Assembly: GCA_017858255.1 (NCBI GenBank)
Contig: JAFMBV010000036.1
Span: 1-32,149 of the forward strand
Reading direction: 5' to 3'
From: Bacteriovoracaceae bacterium
GTDB taxonomy: Bacteria; Bdellovibrionota; Bacteriovoracia; Bacteriovoracales; Bacteriovoracaceae
DNA: 32,149 bases
Shown here: positions 24,283-32,149 of the stretch, in pieces
Layout: each line of letters opens with the position of its first letter
Position numbering within the stretch: the first letter of the stretch is position 1
The notes under the pieces: generated by a model
Told to the model about the DNA's origin: nothing
Seen by the model: only the letters and a program-made list of their open reading frames with translations
Database searches by the model: none
Position numbers and translations under genes: made by a program

Positions 24283-25464
24283 ATGCAAAAAATAATCAAA
24301 GCCAAGTCTATTATGCTTAAATATGCATCCTCTACGGGTATATCAGGTATATCACATAGGCCAAGACGTTATCTTTGGACGGACGCTTTTGCAGTGTGCA
24401 ACTACTTAGGCCTGTATCGTCATGATGGGGAAGAATACTTTTTACAACTTGCTTTAAAACTTGTTGATAAGGTTCACCAAACACTCGGTAAGCACCGTCT
24501 TGATAGTGGGAAGAGGGGCTGGCTCAGTGGTCTTAGCGATGAGCAGGGTTTGGAACATCCCACTTTGGGAGGTTTAAGGATTGGCAAAAAAATGAATGAG
24601 CGTCAGCCCGGTGAAAAGACAAATGAGTCTCTGGAATGGGATCAGGATGGCCAATATTTTCATTACCTAACAAAGTGGATGCATGCACTTAATCTCGTCG
24701 GTCATGTTACAGGCAAGAGCATTTACCATGTATGGGCACTGGAGCTCGCCAAAGTCGCCTATTCTGGGTTCTCCTATTCACCTTCTTCTCTGTCGGATAC
24801 AGAGCAAGAAAAACGCCTCTTTTGGAAAATGAGCATTGACCTGACCCGACCTCTCGTTGATTCAATGGGCCATCATGACCCGTTGGATGGACTTATCACT
24901 TATCTACAACTGGAGGCGACTCTAGCAGAATTTCCTGAGATTACCGCTGATTTGAGTTTAAAAAAAGAAATTAAAGAATTGGAAGGTATGTGCATTGGTA
25001 AAAAATGGATGACGAAAGATGCTCTAGGCATGGGCAGTTTAGTAAGTGATACGTTCAAAATTGTCCAATTAATTGATAAGAATCATATTCAGGAAGGCAC
25101 TAGGTTAGAGTTCTTACTAAGAGACATTGAGCTCAGCTTCCAGGCCTTCATGACTTACAATCAACTACATCTTCCCGCTCAATATCGCCTCGCATTTCGC
25201 GAGTTAGGACTGGCCATTGGGTTACATGCTATAGAGAAGATTCAAAAGACCATCGAAGGCCATCCCGATAAATTCAATAATGCGGCTCATTTAATTTCCA
25301 CTGTGAATAAACTTTCTTCTTTTCATAAAATTTCCGGACTAATTGAAAAGTTTTGGTTAGCGCCCGAACATCAATTAGTGAGTAGTTGGTTGGAACACGC
25401 AGATATAAACAACGTCATGCTTGCCACAAGTCTGGTACCAGACGGCTATTTAACAATAGATTGA
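24283..25464 (+). CDS. Conserved all-helical protein, possibly (alpha/alpha)6 barrel
   Basis: This 393-residue cytoplasmic protein has repeated helical hairpins and conserved blocks RRYLWTDAFAVCNYLGLYR (28-46), GLRIGKKMNER (97-107), LEWDQDGQYFHYLTKWMHAL (117-136) and a GHHDPLDGL. I recall similar conserved hypothetical proteins in diverse bacteria. The pattern of aromatic and acidic residues at helix ends suggests a six-hairpin glycosidase or epimerase-like barrel, but no catalytic assignment can be made. AAGG lies 9 nt before the ATG. It sits in the same direction as the ATP-grasp/deacylase pair but is separated from it by an opposite-strand gene. Confidence 0.7.
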   Translation: MQKIIKAKSIMLKYASSTGISGISHRPRRYLWTDAFAVCNYLGLYRHDGEEYFLQLALKLVDKVHQTLGKHRLDSGKRGWLSGLSDEQGLEHPTLGGLRIGKKMNERQPGEKTNESLEWDQDGQYFHYLTKWMHALNLVGHVTGKSIYHVWALELAKVAYSGFSYSPSSLSDTEQEKRLFWKMSIDLTRPLVDSMGHHDPLDGLITYLQLEATLAEFPEITADLSLKKEIKELEGMCIGKKWMTKDALGMGSLVSDTFKIVQLIDKNHIQEGTRLEFLLRDIELSFQAFMTYNQLHLPAQYRLAFRELGLAIGLHAIEKIQKTIEGHPDKFNNAAHLISTVNKLSSFHKISGLIEKFWLAPEHQLVSSWLEHADINNVMLATSLVPDGYLTID

Positions 25465-25511
25465 TACTTTCAATGACCTAACGGTGAATATGCCCTATTT
25501 AAGCAATTATC

Positions 25512-25886
25512 TTAATCCTCGAACCTTCCAAAGTAACAAAGAACGTCTTCTCCTTTGAAACTGACATCCTCTGTACCAGCAAAAGGTGTTAAGTCTATGT
25601 CTGCCGTACCGAATCCATTTTTTGATTGGATACTTATGAGTTCTTTTCCATTATAAACGCCCACGGCCTTGATTGAGTTGTCTGATCTCTCATAACGTGT
25701 GATTTTTAAATCGATGGTTTGTGGATTTTGTTCCAAGCGAAAGTAGTTGATTCTTAAGGTTCCTTGCTTTTTTAGTACACCAAAGAGAACGACAGTATCG
25801 ACCTGTGTGTAACACATGAAAGCGTCGCTAATTTTTGCGTGGGTTGAAAGAGAAAAGGCCAGACTTAAAAGTAGTAAGTATTTCAT
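25512..25886 (-). CDS. Small exported protein, 124 aa (intact copy)
   Basis: A clean signal peptide (MKYLLLLSLAFSLSTHA, 1-17) precedes a strand-rich domain of about 107 residues, with two Cys (FMCYTQ at 25 and VLCYFG near the end) that may pair. I do not recognise the family. It is complete, whereas a truncated copy of about 308 bp is fused to a binding-protein gene at 23046-23353. GACCC/AAGG around the start gives a weak ribosome-binding site. It is alone between two plus-strand genes. Confidence 0.75.
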   Translation of the reverse strand: MKYLLLLSLAFSLSTHAKISDAFMCYTQVDTVVLFGVLKKQGTLRINYFRLEQNPQTIDLKITRYERSDNSIKAVGVYNGKELISIQSKNGFGTADIDLTPFAGTEDVSFKGEDVLCYFGRFED

Positions 25887-26211
25887 AAGGGTCCTTGTTA
25901 ATTTTCTCTCATTTTACTACTTCCAAGGAATTTCGTGAATTAGGAATATGATTCCTTGTTAGGTAACATTGTATCTTCATAACTTGGTTGTTGTAGGAGA
26001 TGATTTAGATATATAGGAATCCCATAAACGTTAATCACCTTTATAATATTTATATTTATATTAAAGGCACTAATAAATAGGATAAGGCGTAATAAGTCTG
26101 TTATTGTTTTGGGAGAAATAACGGCATTTTAGACTTTGATGTGGGCAATTGCTTGAAATGACGCTGAGGCACCAGGTCTTGGCGAGTTTGGGTAGATATT
26201 GGGAGTTAGCA
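25887..26211. other. Spacer upstream of the ATP-grasp gene
   Basis: This 325-bp AT-rich stretch must hold the promoter of the small minus-strand gene and that of the ATP-grasp operon. It contains a 7-bp inverted repeat (AAGGAAT 25925-25931 / ATTCCTT 25951-25957) and a CCTTTA/TAAAGG pair (26038-26043/26062-26067) around a pure A/T core. No small gene is supported. Confidence 0.4.
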
Positions 26212-27636
26212 ATGAATAACGACATAAAAATTATAAATCCGGGTGACTTTGAACCCGAAAATCATTTTTATCCTAAGGCCCTTAATGCTCAGCTTCATGC
26301 GATGGTTGGGCATTTTTTTAATCTAGATCATCAAAGGATTTTAAAAAGATATGGTCACTTAAATCCACAGGTTGACCTTAAGTATCTCGAAGAAATTCTA
26401 ACTTACCCCTGTCGCCATTTCTTTTGGGGTGGCGCCGACCTCTTTTATGTCACGACTGAAAGTGGTAACCGAAAAATGGTCGTTCTTGAGACAAACTCTT
26501 GTCCCTCAGGTCAAAAGTCTATGCCTCCACGTACAGACTCTGATGAACATCGAGGTTACCGATTTTTAATAGAAAACTCATTTATCCCTCTGTTGAAAAA
26601 GAAAAGGCTCCCAAAAGGTGCCCTCGCAGTCATTTATGATAAAAACTATATGGAGACTTCAGGTTATGCTTCAACCTTAGCTGACCTAACGGGAGAGCCT
26701 GTTTATTTGGTTCCTTTTTATGATCAGGAAGATTCAAATGTTTATTTTAATGAAGGGGTCCTAACCCTAAAAACTGAAGATGGAGAAGTTCCCATTCGAG
26801 CGGCCTTTAGATATGTAACTCAAAAGCCCTGGAACCGTATTCCTCCAACGACTAAAACATTTATCTATAATTCGACTTTAGTTTGCTTGGCCGGTGGTAG
26901 GAACAAATTATTGGCGAATAAGGCCTACGAACTTTTTAACTCTGAGCTTGCAGGAAGTGGTCTGCGAATTAGTATGCCAGAGACTATTAAGGATGTAAGT
27001 AAACTCGAGATTCCTTTGTGGGTCCAAAGGTTTGGGGGAAAAGCTGTTGTAAAAAACCCTTACTCAAACGCTGGACAGGGGGTTTATACAATCACCAATG
27101 AAAGAGAACTCGATAGTTTCATGAAAGAGGACTATGCTTATGATCAATTTATCGTTCAATCCTTAATTGGCCATTATGAGTGGAGTTCTAGCTCACAGCA
27201 TGGACGGTTTTTTCATATCGGCACAATACCTAACAAAAAAGGAAATATTTATATTTCTGATTTAAGGGTCATGGTTTACTCGACACCTAAAGGTTTTTTT
27301 CCATGTGCAATTTACGCAAGGAAGGCCAAAGCCCCATTAACTGCGGAACCACCAGAAAATAGCTGGGAAGTTCTTGGTACCAATTTATCAATTAAGAAGG
27401 GCGAGAATCAGTGGGATTCAGACACCAATCGTTTAATGCTAATGGATCGAAAAGACTTTAATAGTTTGGGCCTTGGAACTGATGATTTGATTGAAGCTTA
27501 TATTCAAACAGTTCTTTCAGTTGTAGCCATTGATAAAATGGCCCAAAACTTAATTAGTAAGAAAGGTGCTTTCAGAAGTAAGCTCTTTCGCTCTCTTGAT
27601 AATGATGAGACCCTTGTTAACGAAATAATGTTATAG
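26212..27636 (+). CDS. ATP-grasp-type ligase, 474 aa
   Basis: ATP-grasp enzymes activate a carboxylate with ATP and join it to an amine or thiol. The ATP-binding loop is seen as KAVVKNPYSNAGQGV (from K277), and the acidic metal-binding strand as SDLRVMVYS (Asp350, Arg352). The N-terminal half (LETNSCPSGQKSMPP, LAVIYDKNYMETSGYASTL) would form the substrate and pre-ATP-grasp domain. ATG 26212 is chosen because GGGAG (26201-26205) precedes it by 6 nt; longer TTG/ATG starts at 26149 and 26158 lack one. The next gene, a zinc deacylase, starts 8 bp after the stop. The pair suggests making and breaking of an amide or peptide-like bond, with the substrate unknown. Confidence 0.7.
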   Translation: MNNDIKIINPGDFEPENHFYPKALNAQLHAMVGHFFNLDHQRILKRYGHLNPQVDLKYLEEILTYPCRHFFWGGADLFYVTTESGNRKMVVLETNSCPSGQKSMPPRTDSDEHRGYRFLIENSFIPLLKKKRLPKGALAVIYDKNYMETSGYASTLADLTGEPVYLVPFYDQEDSNVYFNEGVLTLKTEDGEVPIRAAFRYVTQKPWNRIPPTTKTFIYNSTLVCLAGGRNKLLANKAYELFNSELAGSGLRISMPETIKDVSKLEIPLWVQRFGGKAVVKNPYSNAGQGVYTITNERELDSFMKEDYAYDQFIVQSLIGHYEWSSSSQHGRFFHIGTIPNKKGNIYISDLRVMVYSTPKGFFPCAIYARKAKAPLTAEPPENSWEVLGTNLSIKKGENQWDSDTNRLMLMDRKDFNSLGLGTDDLIEAYIQTVLSVVAIDKMAQNLISKKGAFRSKLFRSLDNDETLVNEIML

Positions 27637-27644
27637 GTAGAAAA

Positions 27645-28649
27645 ATGACTATTCTTAAAATAAAAGCAAAAGAAGACCTTAAACTCTCTGATCTTAAAAA
27701 AGGGGAAGTTCATCGGGTCCAAGTATTGGTTTCAGATAATGCAATGGGTGTTCCTTGGAGGGTTCCACTCATTATCATTCGTGGTTTAGAGAAGGGACCG
27801 GTACTAGGCATAACTGCGGCTTTACACGGTAATGAACTCAATGGAATTTCTACGATTTTTAAAATGATTGATGCAGTTAAACCGGATAAATTAAAAGGAA
27901 CTCTCGTGATGGTTCCTATTTGTAATGTACCTGGATATTTAGAAAATAAACGTCACTTTTCTGATAATGTTGATCTTAATAGAATTATGCCAGGTAAACC
28001 TCATGGAAAAACCTCGGATATATACGCTCATCATTTTATTCAAAAGATAATTTCTAAGTTCGACTATTTACTTGATTTACATACGGCAAGTCATGGCAGA
28101 GTTAATAGTCTTTATATTAGGGCCGATCTCGAAAATGAAGAAACAAGGAACTTAGCTTATCTTCAAAACCCACAAATTATTGTTCAAAAGTACGATGAAG
28201 ATGGGACTTTAAGGGCATGGGCGAATGACAATAATATTCCGGCAATAACGATTGAAATTGGAAATTCGAATGCCTTTCAACACAGTCTTATTGATGAAAC
28301 CCTTGAAGGTATTTTAAATACAATGAAACATCTCAAAATGATGAGAGGGAAATCTGTCAACCTCATGGATGATGCCATTATTTGTGATAACTCTTATTGG
28401 ATTTATTCACAAAGGGGAGGCATCATTGATGTCTTTCCTACACTAGCGGATAAAGTCGAAGAAGGACAAATTATCGCCATCGTTTATGATGTTTTTGGTC
28501 AAGTCAAAGAGGAAGTTAAGGCCAATCGTTCTGGATTTGTTATTGGGAAAAATGTTAGCCCCAATTGTGAAGCGGGAACGCGAGTTCTTCACCTGGGTGT
28601 GAGCGAAATTTCACCAAGCCATGGTGATATCCCAGGCAATGTCTCTTAG
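27645..28649 (+). CDS. Succinylglutamate desuccinylase/aspartoacylase-family deacylase
   Basis: This 334-residue zinc enzyme of the AstE/AspA branch of the M14 fold hydrolyses N-acyl or amide bonds. Zinc ligands are intact: His61 and Glu64 in ALHGNELNG, and His146 in LLDLHTASHG. DLNRIMPG (from Asp110) supplies the substrate-binding Asn-Arg, and Glu204 in ITIEIGN is the catalytic base. A C-terminal beta domain (about 240-334) is the usual small biotinyl-like module (GGIIDVFPTLADKVEEGQ, then VFGQVKEEVKANRSGFVIG). It follows the ATP-grasp gene by 8 bp and is surely co-transcribed, so both probably act on the same compound. Confidence 0.85.
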   Translation: MTILKIKAKEDLKLSDLKKGEVHRVQVLVSDNAMGVPWRVPLIIIRGLEKGPVLGITAALHGNELNGISTIFKMIDAVKPDKLKGTLVMVPICNVPGYLENKRHFSDNVDLNRIMPGKPHGKTSDIYAHHFIQKIISKFDYLLDLHTASHGRVNSLYIRADLENEETRNLAYLQNPQIIVQKYDEDGTLRAWANDNNIPAITIEIGNSNAFQHSLIDETLEGILNTMKHLKMMRGKSVNLMDDAIICDNSYWIYSQRGGIIDVFPTLADKVEEGQIIAIVYDVFGQVKEEVKANRSGFVIGKNVSPNCEAGTRVLHLGVSEISPSHGDIPGNVS

Positions 28650-28778
28650 TAGAATCAATTATTAAGGAAGTAAACTTAATTGGGCACTGAGTTGTGTTTG
28701 TATCAGGATCTTGTGGTTATTAACTACAGGTAAACAAAATTGTAATATCCTTTGGTTTTTTTATTAAACTACCATGTC

Positions 28779-28808
28779 TTGCCAGGCTATTTTTCTCTTA
28801 TGTTAATA
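28779..28808 (+). promoter_or_regulatory. Possible promoter of the 111-aa exported protein
   Basis: TTGCCA (28779-28784) and TTAATA (28803-28808) are 18 bp apart, about 33 bp before the start codon. The match to sigma-70 consensus is moderate. Confidence 0.3.
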
Positions 28809-28841
28809 ATGCCCATTCGGGATTTTTTCTAGGAGGAAAAA

Positions 28842-29177
28842 ATGAAAAACGTACTCATCATTGCCATCTCTCTTTTATCTCTTGCAGGTTTCGCAAAAAG
28901 TAAAGACTTCAGAGATACAGTAAAATTTCAAGCATCTACTGGTGCAGAAGCTTATGCCATGGCCCAAGCAGCTGTTGTAGAAATCAAAGCTGCTCGTTAC
29001 AACCAAAAAGTTCCTTACCTTAAAAACTGTAACCTTAGTGTTAGCCAGTGGGACGATAATTTCTTTTTCAAAAGACAAGCATGGACAAACACGTCTTATG
29101 TTTATCTTAACCATGTAACAGGTATGTATACTTCTCTTGTAAAAGTAGCTTGTACAATTAGAAAAAAAAGAGACTAA
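28842..29177 (+). CDS. Small exported protein, 111 aa, probably well expressed
   Basis: A signal peptide (1-18, ending GFA) leads a mature domain of about 93 residues with two Cys (about 63 and 104). Other features are an AYAMAQAAVVEIKAA helix and a basic tail (IRKKRD). A near-ideal AGGAGG (28831-28836) lies 5 nt before the ATG, and a strong terminator follows the stop, so it is a monocistronic unit likely to be highly expressed. I do not recognise the family. Its alternating aromatic/charged C-terminal half suggests a small beta domain. Confidence 0.8.
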   Translation: MKNVLIIAISLLSLAGFAKSKDFRDTVKFQASTGAEAYAMAQAAVVEIKAARYNQKVPYLKNCNLSVSQWDDNFFFKRQAWTNTSYVYLNHVTGMYTSLVKVACTIRKKRD

Positions 29178-29183
29178 TTCTTA

Positions 29184-29222
29184 ATTCCTTGCAGAGAATC
29201 AATCCTCTGCAAGGAATCTTTT
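29184..29222 (+). terminator. Strong intrinsic terminator after the 111-aa gene
   Basis: A perfect 13-bp stem (29184-29196 with 29205-29217) has an 8-nt loop. It is followed by CTTTTATTA. It begins 7 bp after the stop codon. The stem is A/T-closed and may work in both directions. Confidence 0.8.
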
Positions 29223-29421
29223 ATTATAAATAAAAACGTTCTTAGTGATCGAAAACTAAATCCCTATATCGGCCTATTTTCATCCTTCTCTAAATTTATC
29301 GCTTAAATTATCGGTAATTTGTAAGAAAGTTTAGCTTATAAAAAAAACGGTTAGCCCTTATAATTTAAAAGAAAGACACATTGTAATTGCATTATGTTTA
29401 TGACGTTCATAGGAGTTCCGT

Positions 29422-30030
29422 ATTAAAACAGGATACTTAATTTTTGCTGTAATATTTAATTTATCAGACTGCTTTGCCCGCTCGCCGATCCCCTGTCAGG
29501 ATATTGATCAAAGTAAAGTGATCCCAATCGAAAAAGTTAAGGCGATTATTCAAAAGGATGGCGTTTTTAAAATATTAAAGAAAAGCTGGTCAAATGACAT
29601 TAAGATCCTTCCTTCTTCTTGTCTAAATGATAATGGCGAGATTAAAATTCCTGGCCTTCACGTGAGTATTCTAGGAAAGAAATGCTGGTTAGGAGATCAA
29701 TTGATTGCTTTTAAAATAGAGGATGGAAAAGTTTCCTTTCGTCCACCCTCTCTTGTTAGAAAAAGCGTTACCCTTGAGCAATACGATAAAGAGTTTATTA
29801 AAAAGACCTTGGAAGAAATAGTTAAGAACCCTATAGCTTCTAACTTTTTTAAATTTAGTAAACTTTGCCAAGTAGAATTTATTAGCAATCCAAAAGAGCT
29901 AAGTATGTTCTTTCAATTGAGAGACAAATCAAAAAATTGGTGTTTTTTACAATCGCACGTTGATGGTAGTGAATTAAAAGTAATTAAAAGGCTCTACGCT
30001 AAAGATAGTCAGTGCTCTTTAAACCAATAA
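29422..30030 (+). CDS. Putative lipoprotein, probable ATT start, 202 aa
   Basis: The frame is open back to a TAG at 29410. The only usual start (GTG 29518) has no ribosome-binding site and would discard a protein-like N-terminus. An ATT at 29422 is preceded by AGGAG (29411-29415) with a 6-nt spacer. Reading from it gives a short basic start, a hydrophobic core (YLIFAVIFNLS) and Cys17, which is a lipoprotein-like signal, although Asp just before the Cys is unusual. There is no ATG, GTG or TTG between 29413 and 29518. The mature part is basic and strand-rich with several Cys. Function is unknown. The Hsp70-like gene follows after 45 bp. Confidence 0.55.
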   Translation: MKTGYLIFAVIFNLSDCFARSPIPCQDIDQSKVIPIEKVKAIIQKDGVFKILKKSWSNDIKILPSSCLNDNGEIKIPGLHVSILGKKCWLGDQLIAFKIEDGKVSFRPPSLVRKSVTLEQYDKEFIKKTLEEIVKNPIASNFFKFSKLCQVEFISNPKELSMFFQLRDKSKNWCFLQSHVDGSELKVIKRLYAKDSQCSLNQ

Positions 30031-30075
30031 CCTAAAGACGACATAGATAAAGTAGAAGGTCTAGGCAGGAGTATT

Positions 30076-31326
30076 ATGTGGTATGCGATTGATTTTGGTA
30101 CATCGAACTCATTACTCTCATTTGTGAAAGAGGGAGAGAAACCTAGGTTACTTGATCTAGAAGAGGGCGAGCCTATTCTACGGTCGTTAATTTTTACACC
30201 TGAAAAAGACTCCTATTTCTTTGGTGCGGAAGCGATTGAGCGCTATCAAGAAATGGGCGGTGAGGGGCGCTTCTTTCGTTCTCTAAAAAAGTTCTTACCC
30301 GAACCAGGCTTTAAAGGGACGGAGGTTTTTGGTCGACGCATGAAGATCGAAGAACTTATTGCTACCTTTTTGCGAGAAATGAAGAGACGGGCCGATCAAC
30401 AAAGCGGATATGATGTGACTAACGTGGTAATGGGAAGGCCTGCCTTATATTCTCTAGACCCTAAAAAAGACCAACTAGCACAAGAGAGAATGCGGCGAGC
30501 TGCTGAATTGGCCGGCTTTAAACGAATAGAGTTTTGCCCTGAGCCCATTGCTGCCGGCCTAAACACTGATCCTGAACTTGGAGAGAGGCTTGTCTTAGTT
30601 TGTGACTTTGGTGGGGGAACCTCGGACTTTACTCTTTTGAAGACAGGTACTGCTAAATTCAGTAAGGAAAATGTGCGGGGACTATCCGGTGTTTTTGTTG
30701 CCGGAGATGCTATTGATGGCCGCATTATGCGGAAGTTTATTTCTTCTCATTTTGGAAAAGATGTCAAATATCGTACTCCTATGGGAGACAACCTCTTAAG
30801 CTTTCCTCGGAAGTTTCTCAGTAAACTTTGTAACCCTGCTCACATAGTCTTTCTAAAAGAGCGTGACACTTGGGAATTTCTTAAAGAGCTTAAGCAATGG
30901 GTGGTTGAAGGCGACGACCAGCGTTTCTTTAATCAACTTTTTTGTTTGGTAGAAGAGGACCTAGGCTATCCTGTGTATGCTAGTATTGAAAAGAGCAAGA
31001 TCGAATTGGGCGTTAAAGATGAGTGCCTATTTGAATTTCATCATCCAGGAATTGACATTCAAATGGAGATTGAACGGGCAGTCTTTGAAAAATCGGTCCA
31101 TGGTGAGCTTGAAGATATTTTCGGTGCTTTAGATAAAGTCTTTGAGCAATCTGGTCTAGCTCCTAAGGACGTGGATCAAGTGCGTATCACTGGAGGCACT
31201 GGTCAGATGCCACTAGTGCAAAAGCATCTTGCAGACATTTTTGGCAAAGAGAAAATAGAAATGAGTGAGGTCTTCCAGTCCGTAGTACAGGGCCTGGCCA
31301 AGTATGCTGAAGGTTTAAGCAGCTAG
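30076..31326 (+). CDS. YegD-like Hsp70-family protein
   Basis: This 416-residue actin-fold ATPase is of the short Hsp70 type (YegD-like), without a C-terminal substrate-binding lid. The phosphate-1 loop is AIDFGTSNS (4-12) and the phosphate-2 loop VCDFGGGTSDF (175-185). EPIAAGL (156-162) and the adenosine motif ITGGTGQMP (about 375) are also present. It is probably a cytoplasmic chaperone or regulator. AGGAG precedes the ATG by about 6 nt. The Nudix gene starts 28 bp after its stop, so the two may share a transcript. The preceding lipoprotein gene is 45 bp upstream. Confidence 0.85.
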   Translation: MWYAIDFGTSNSLLSFVKEGEKPRLLDLEEGEPILRSLIFTPEKDSYFFGAEAIERYQEMGGEGRFFRSLKKFLPEPGFKGTEVFGRRMKIEELIATFLREMKRRADQQSGYDVTNVVMGRPALYSLDPKKDQLAQERMRRAAELAGFKRIEFCPEPIAAGLNTDPELGERLVLVCDFGGGTSDFTLLKTGTAKFSKENVRGLSGVFVAGDAIDGRIMRKFISSHFGKDVKYRTPMGDNLLSFPRKFLSKLCNPAHIVFLKERDTWEFLKELKQWVVEGDDQRFFNQLFCLVEEDLGYPVYASIEKSKIELGVKDECLFEFHHPGIDIQMEIERAVFEKSVHGELEDIFGALDKVFEQSGLAPKDVDQVRITGGTGQMPLVQKHLADIFGKEKIEMSEVFQSVVQGLAKYAEGLSS

Positions 31327-31353
31327 AGCTTTAAGAGAAGTAGGACACATAGT

Positions 31354-31878
31354 ATGAGGCACATTCACACGGCTATACATTCACAAATCGATACCATTGA
31401 TAATAAGTCTATCTTTCAACGAAAGGCCACGAGGGCAATTGCTCTCAGGGGGGACATGATTCTTATGGTTTTTACTGAACGATATCATGACTATTGCCTA
31501 CCAGGTGGCGGTATAGATGACGGTGAAGAGCTTATCCCCGGAATGATTCGAGAGCTTCAAGAAGAAACAGGTGCCAAAAATATTTTAGATATAAGAGAGT
31601 TCGGTATCTATGAAGAATATAGACCGTGGTATAAGCCTGACTTTGATATCCAACATATGGTTTCTTATTGCTATACATGCTCTGTCGATCAAGAACTTGG
31701 AGAGACAAGTTTGGAACATTATGAACTTGATAACGGAATGAAGCCGCAATGGATAAATATTCACGATGCCATTGCCCATAATGAAGAAACGATGGCCACT
31801 AGTGAAAAGAAGGGGATGTCGATTGAGCGGGAGACTTATCTTCTTCATTTGATTAAAAAAGAAGTCGTTAAAGTCTAG
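31354..31878 (+). CDS. Nudix hydrolase
   Basis: This 174-residue protein cleaves a nucleoside diphosphate linked to another group. The Nudix box is complete: G52-x5-E58-x7-R66-E67-L-Q-E70-E71-T-G73. The N-terminal half (residues 24-50, RKATRAIALRGDMILMVFTE) is the normal first sheet of the fold, and Nudix proteins of this kind often act on ADP-ribose or oxidised nucleotides. The substrate cannot be specified. It follows the YegD-like gene closely. Confidence 0.9.
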   Translation: MRHIHTAIHSQIDTIDNKSIFQRKATRAIALRGDMILMVFTERYHDYCLPGGGIDDGEELIPGMIRELQEETGAKNILDIREFGIYEEYRPWYKPDFDIQHMVSYCYTCSVDQELGETSLEHYELDNGMKPQWINIHDAIAHNEETMATSEKKGMSIERETYLLHLIKKEVVKV

Positions 31879-32051
31879 TCAATCTTTCCCAATCAAAAGG
31901 CCATTCTCCAATGTATTTCTCAAAAAGAAAAATTTGATATTATGCGGAAGTAAATCATATAATAAAGAAACAAGGTTTAGGTTCACAATTATTTTAGTTG
32001 TCTTCGTATCCCTCTCGAATACCTGATTAATAAATTCAAATGAGTGTTTAA

Positions 32052-32149
32052 ATGAAAGAAAGTCTTATTTTTATCTTTATCTCTTTATTCGTGAACTCTA
32101 TTTATGCTCTTAGCCCAGTTCAAAAAAAGGTTGTTGCTGATGCCCGTAA
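32052..32149 (+). CDS. Start of an exported protein (cut by window end)
   Basis: The open frame begins MKESLIFIFISLFVNSIYA, a signal peptide with probable cleavage after Ala19. The mature sequence starts LSPVQKKVVADAR and runs off the window. There is no strong ribosome-binding site (GAGTG at 32042 is the best). Nothing more can be said. Confidence 0.55.
   Translation, partial: MKESLIFIFISLFVNSIYALSPVQKKVVADAR

Noticed and set aside
1-32149. CRISPR array or phage gene cluster
   Set aside because: No regularly spaced repeats and no cas, capsid or tail genes were seen in the window.

Overview
The window is AT-rich DNA from a Gram-negative bacterium. It carries many signal peptides and lipoboxes, a TonB/ExbB/ExbD system with an outer-membrane receptor, solitary periplasmic binding proteins, a secreted papain-like protease and a rich set of lipid-desaturating enzymes. 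This mix, with low GC and many small unrecognised exported proteins, fits a Bdellovibrionota/Bacteriovoracia-like bacterium. The assignment is an inference from gene content, not from a marker gene.

Layout. (1) 1-5.9 kb is accessory DNA: an unrecognised protein, an IS3-family element (about 1167-2670) abutting a truncated ISL3-type transposase gene, a gene remnant, a stand-alone protein resembling the N-terminal domain of CpaF-type ATPases, an RHH-Doc toxin-antitoxin pair, and a bare tRNA 3' end (5651-5678) that looks like an integration scar. (2) 5.9-10.7 kb, minus strand: a tightly packed exbB-exbD-tonB-receptor-lipoprotein operon for energised uptake of an unknown substrate, ending at a hairpin repeat that recurs after the next gene. 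(3) 10.8-16.7 kb: a CPA2-type cation/proton antiporter, a DUF5718-like protein, a soluble acyl-ACP desaturase, an arylsulfotransferase-like protein and a membrane fatty-acid desaturase. (4) 16.9-25.9 kb: exported proteins, including two near-identical solitary substrate-binding proteins. One is fused at its 3' end to a truncated duplicate of a small exported-protein gene whose intact copy lies 2.5 kb away. A 682-residue secreted protein is divergent from a papain-like protease/lipoprotein-hydrolase pair. (5) 26-32 kb, plus strand: an ATP-grasp ligase coupled to an AstE/AspA-type zinc deacylase, a small exported protein with a strong terminator, a lipoprotein probably starting at a rare ATT codon, a YegD-like Hsp70, a Nudix hydrolase, and the start of another exported protein.

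No CRISPR array, rRNA or complete tRNA was seen. The points most worth following are the ATP-grasp/deacylase pair, the protease-lipoprotein-surface protein cluster, the recombinant binding-protein locus, the ATT-start lipoprotein and the dispersed hairpin repeat with a MITE-like paired copy.
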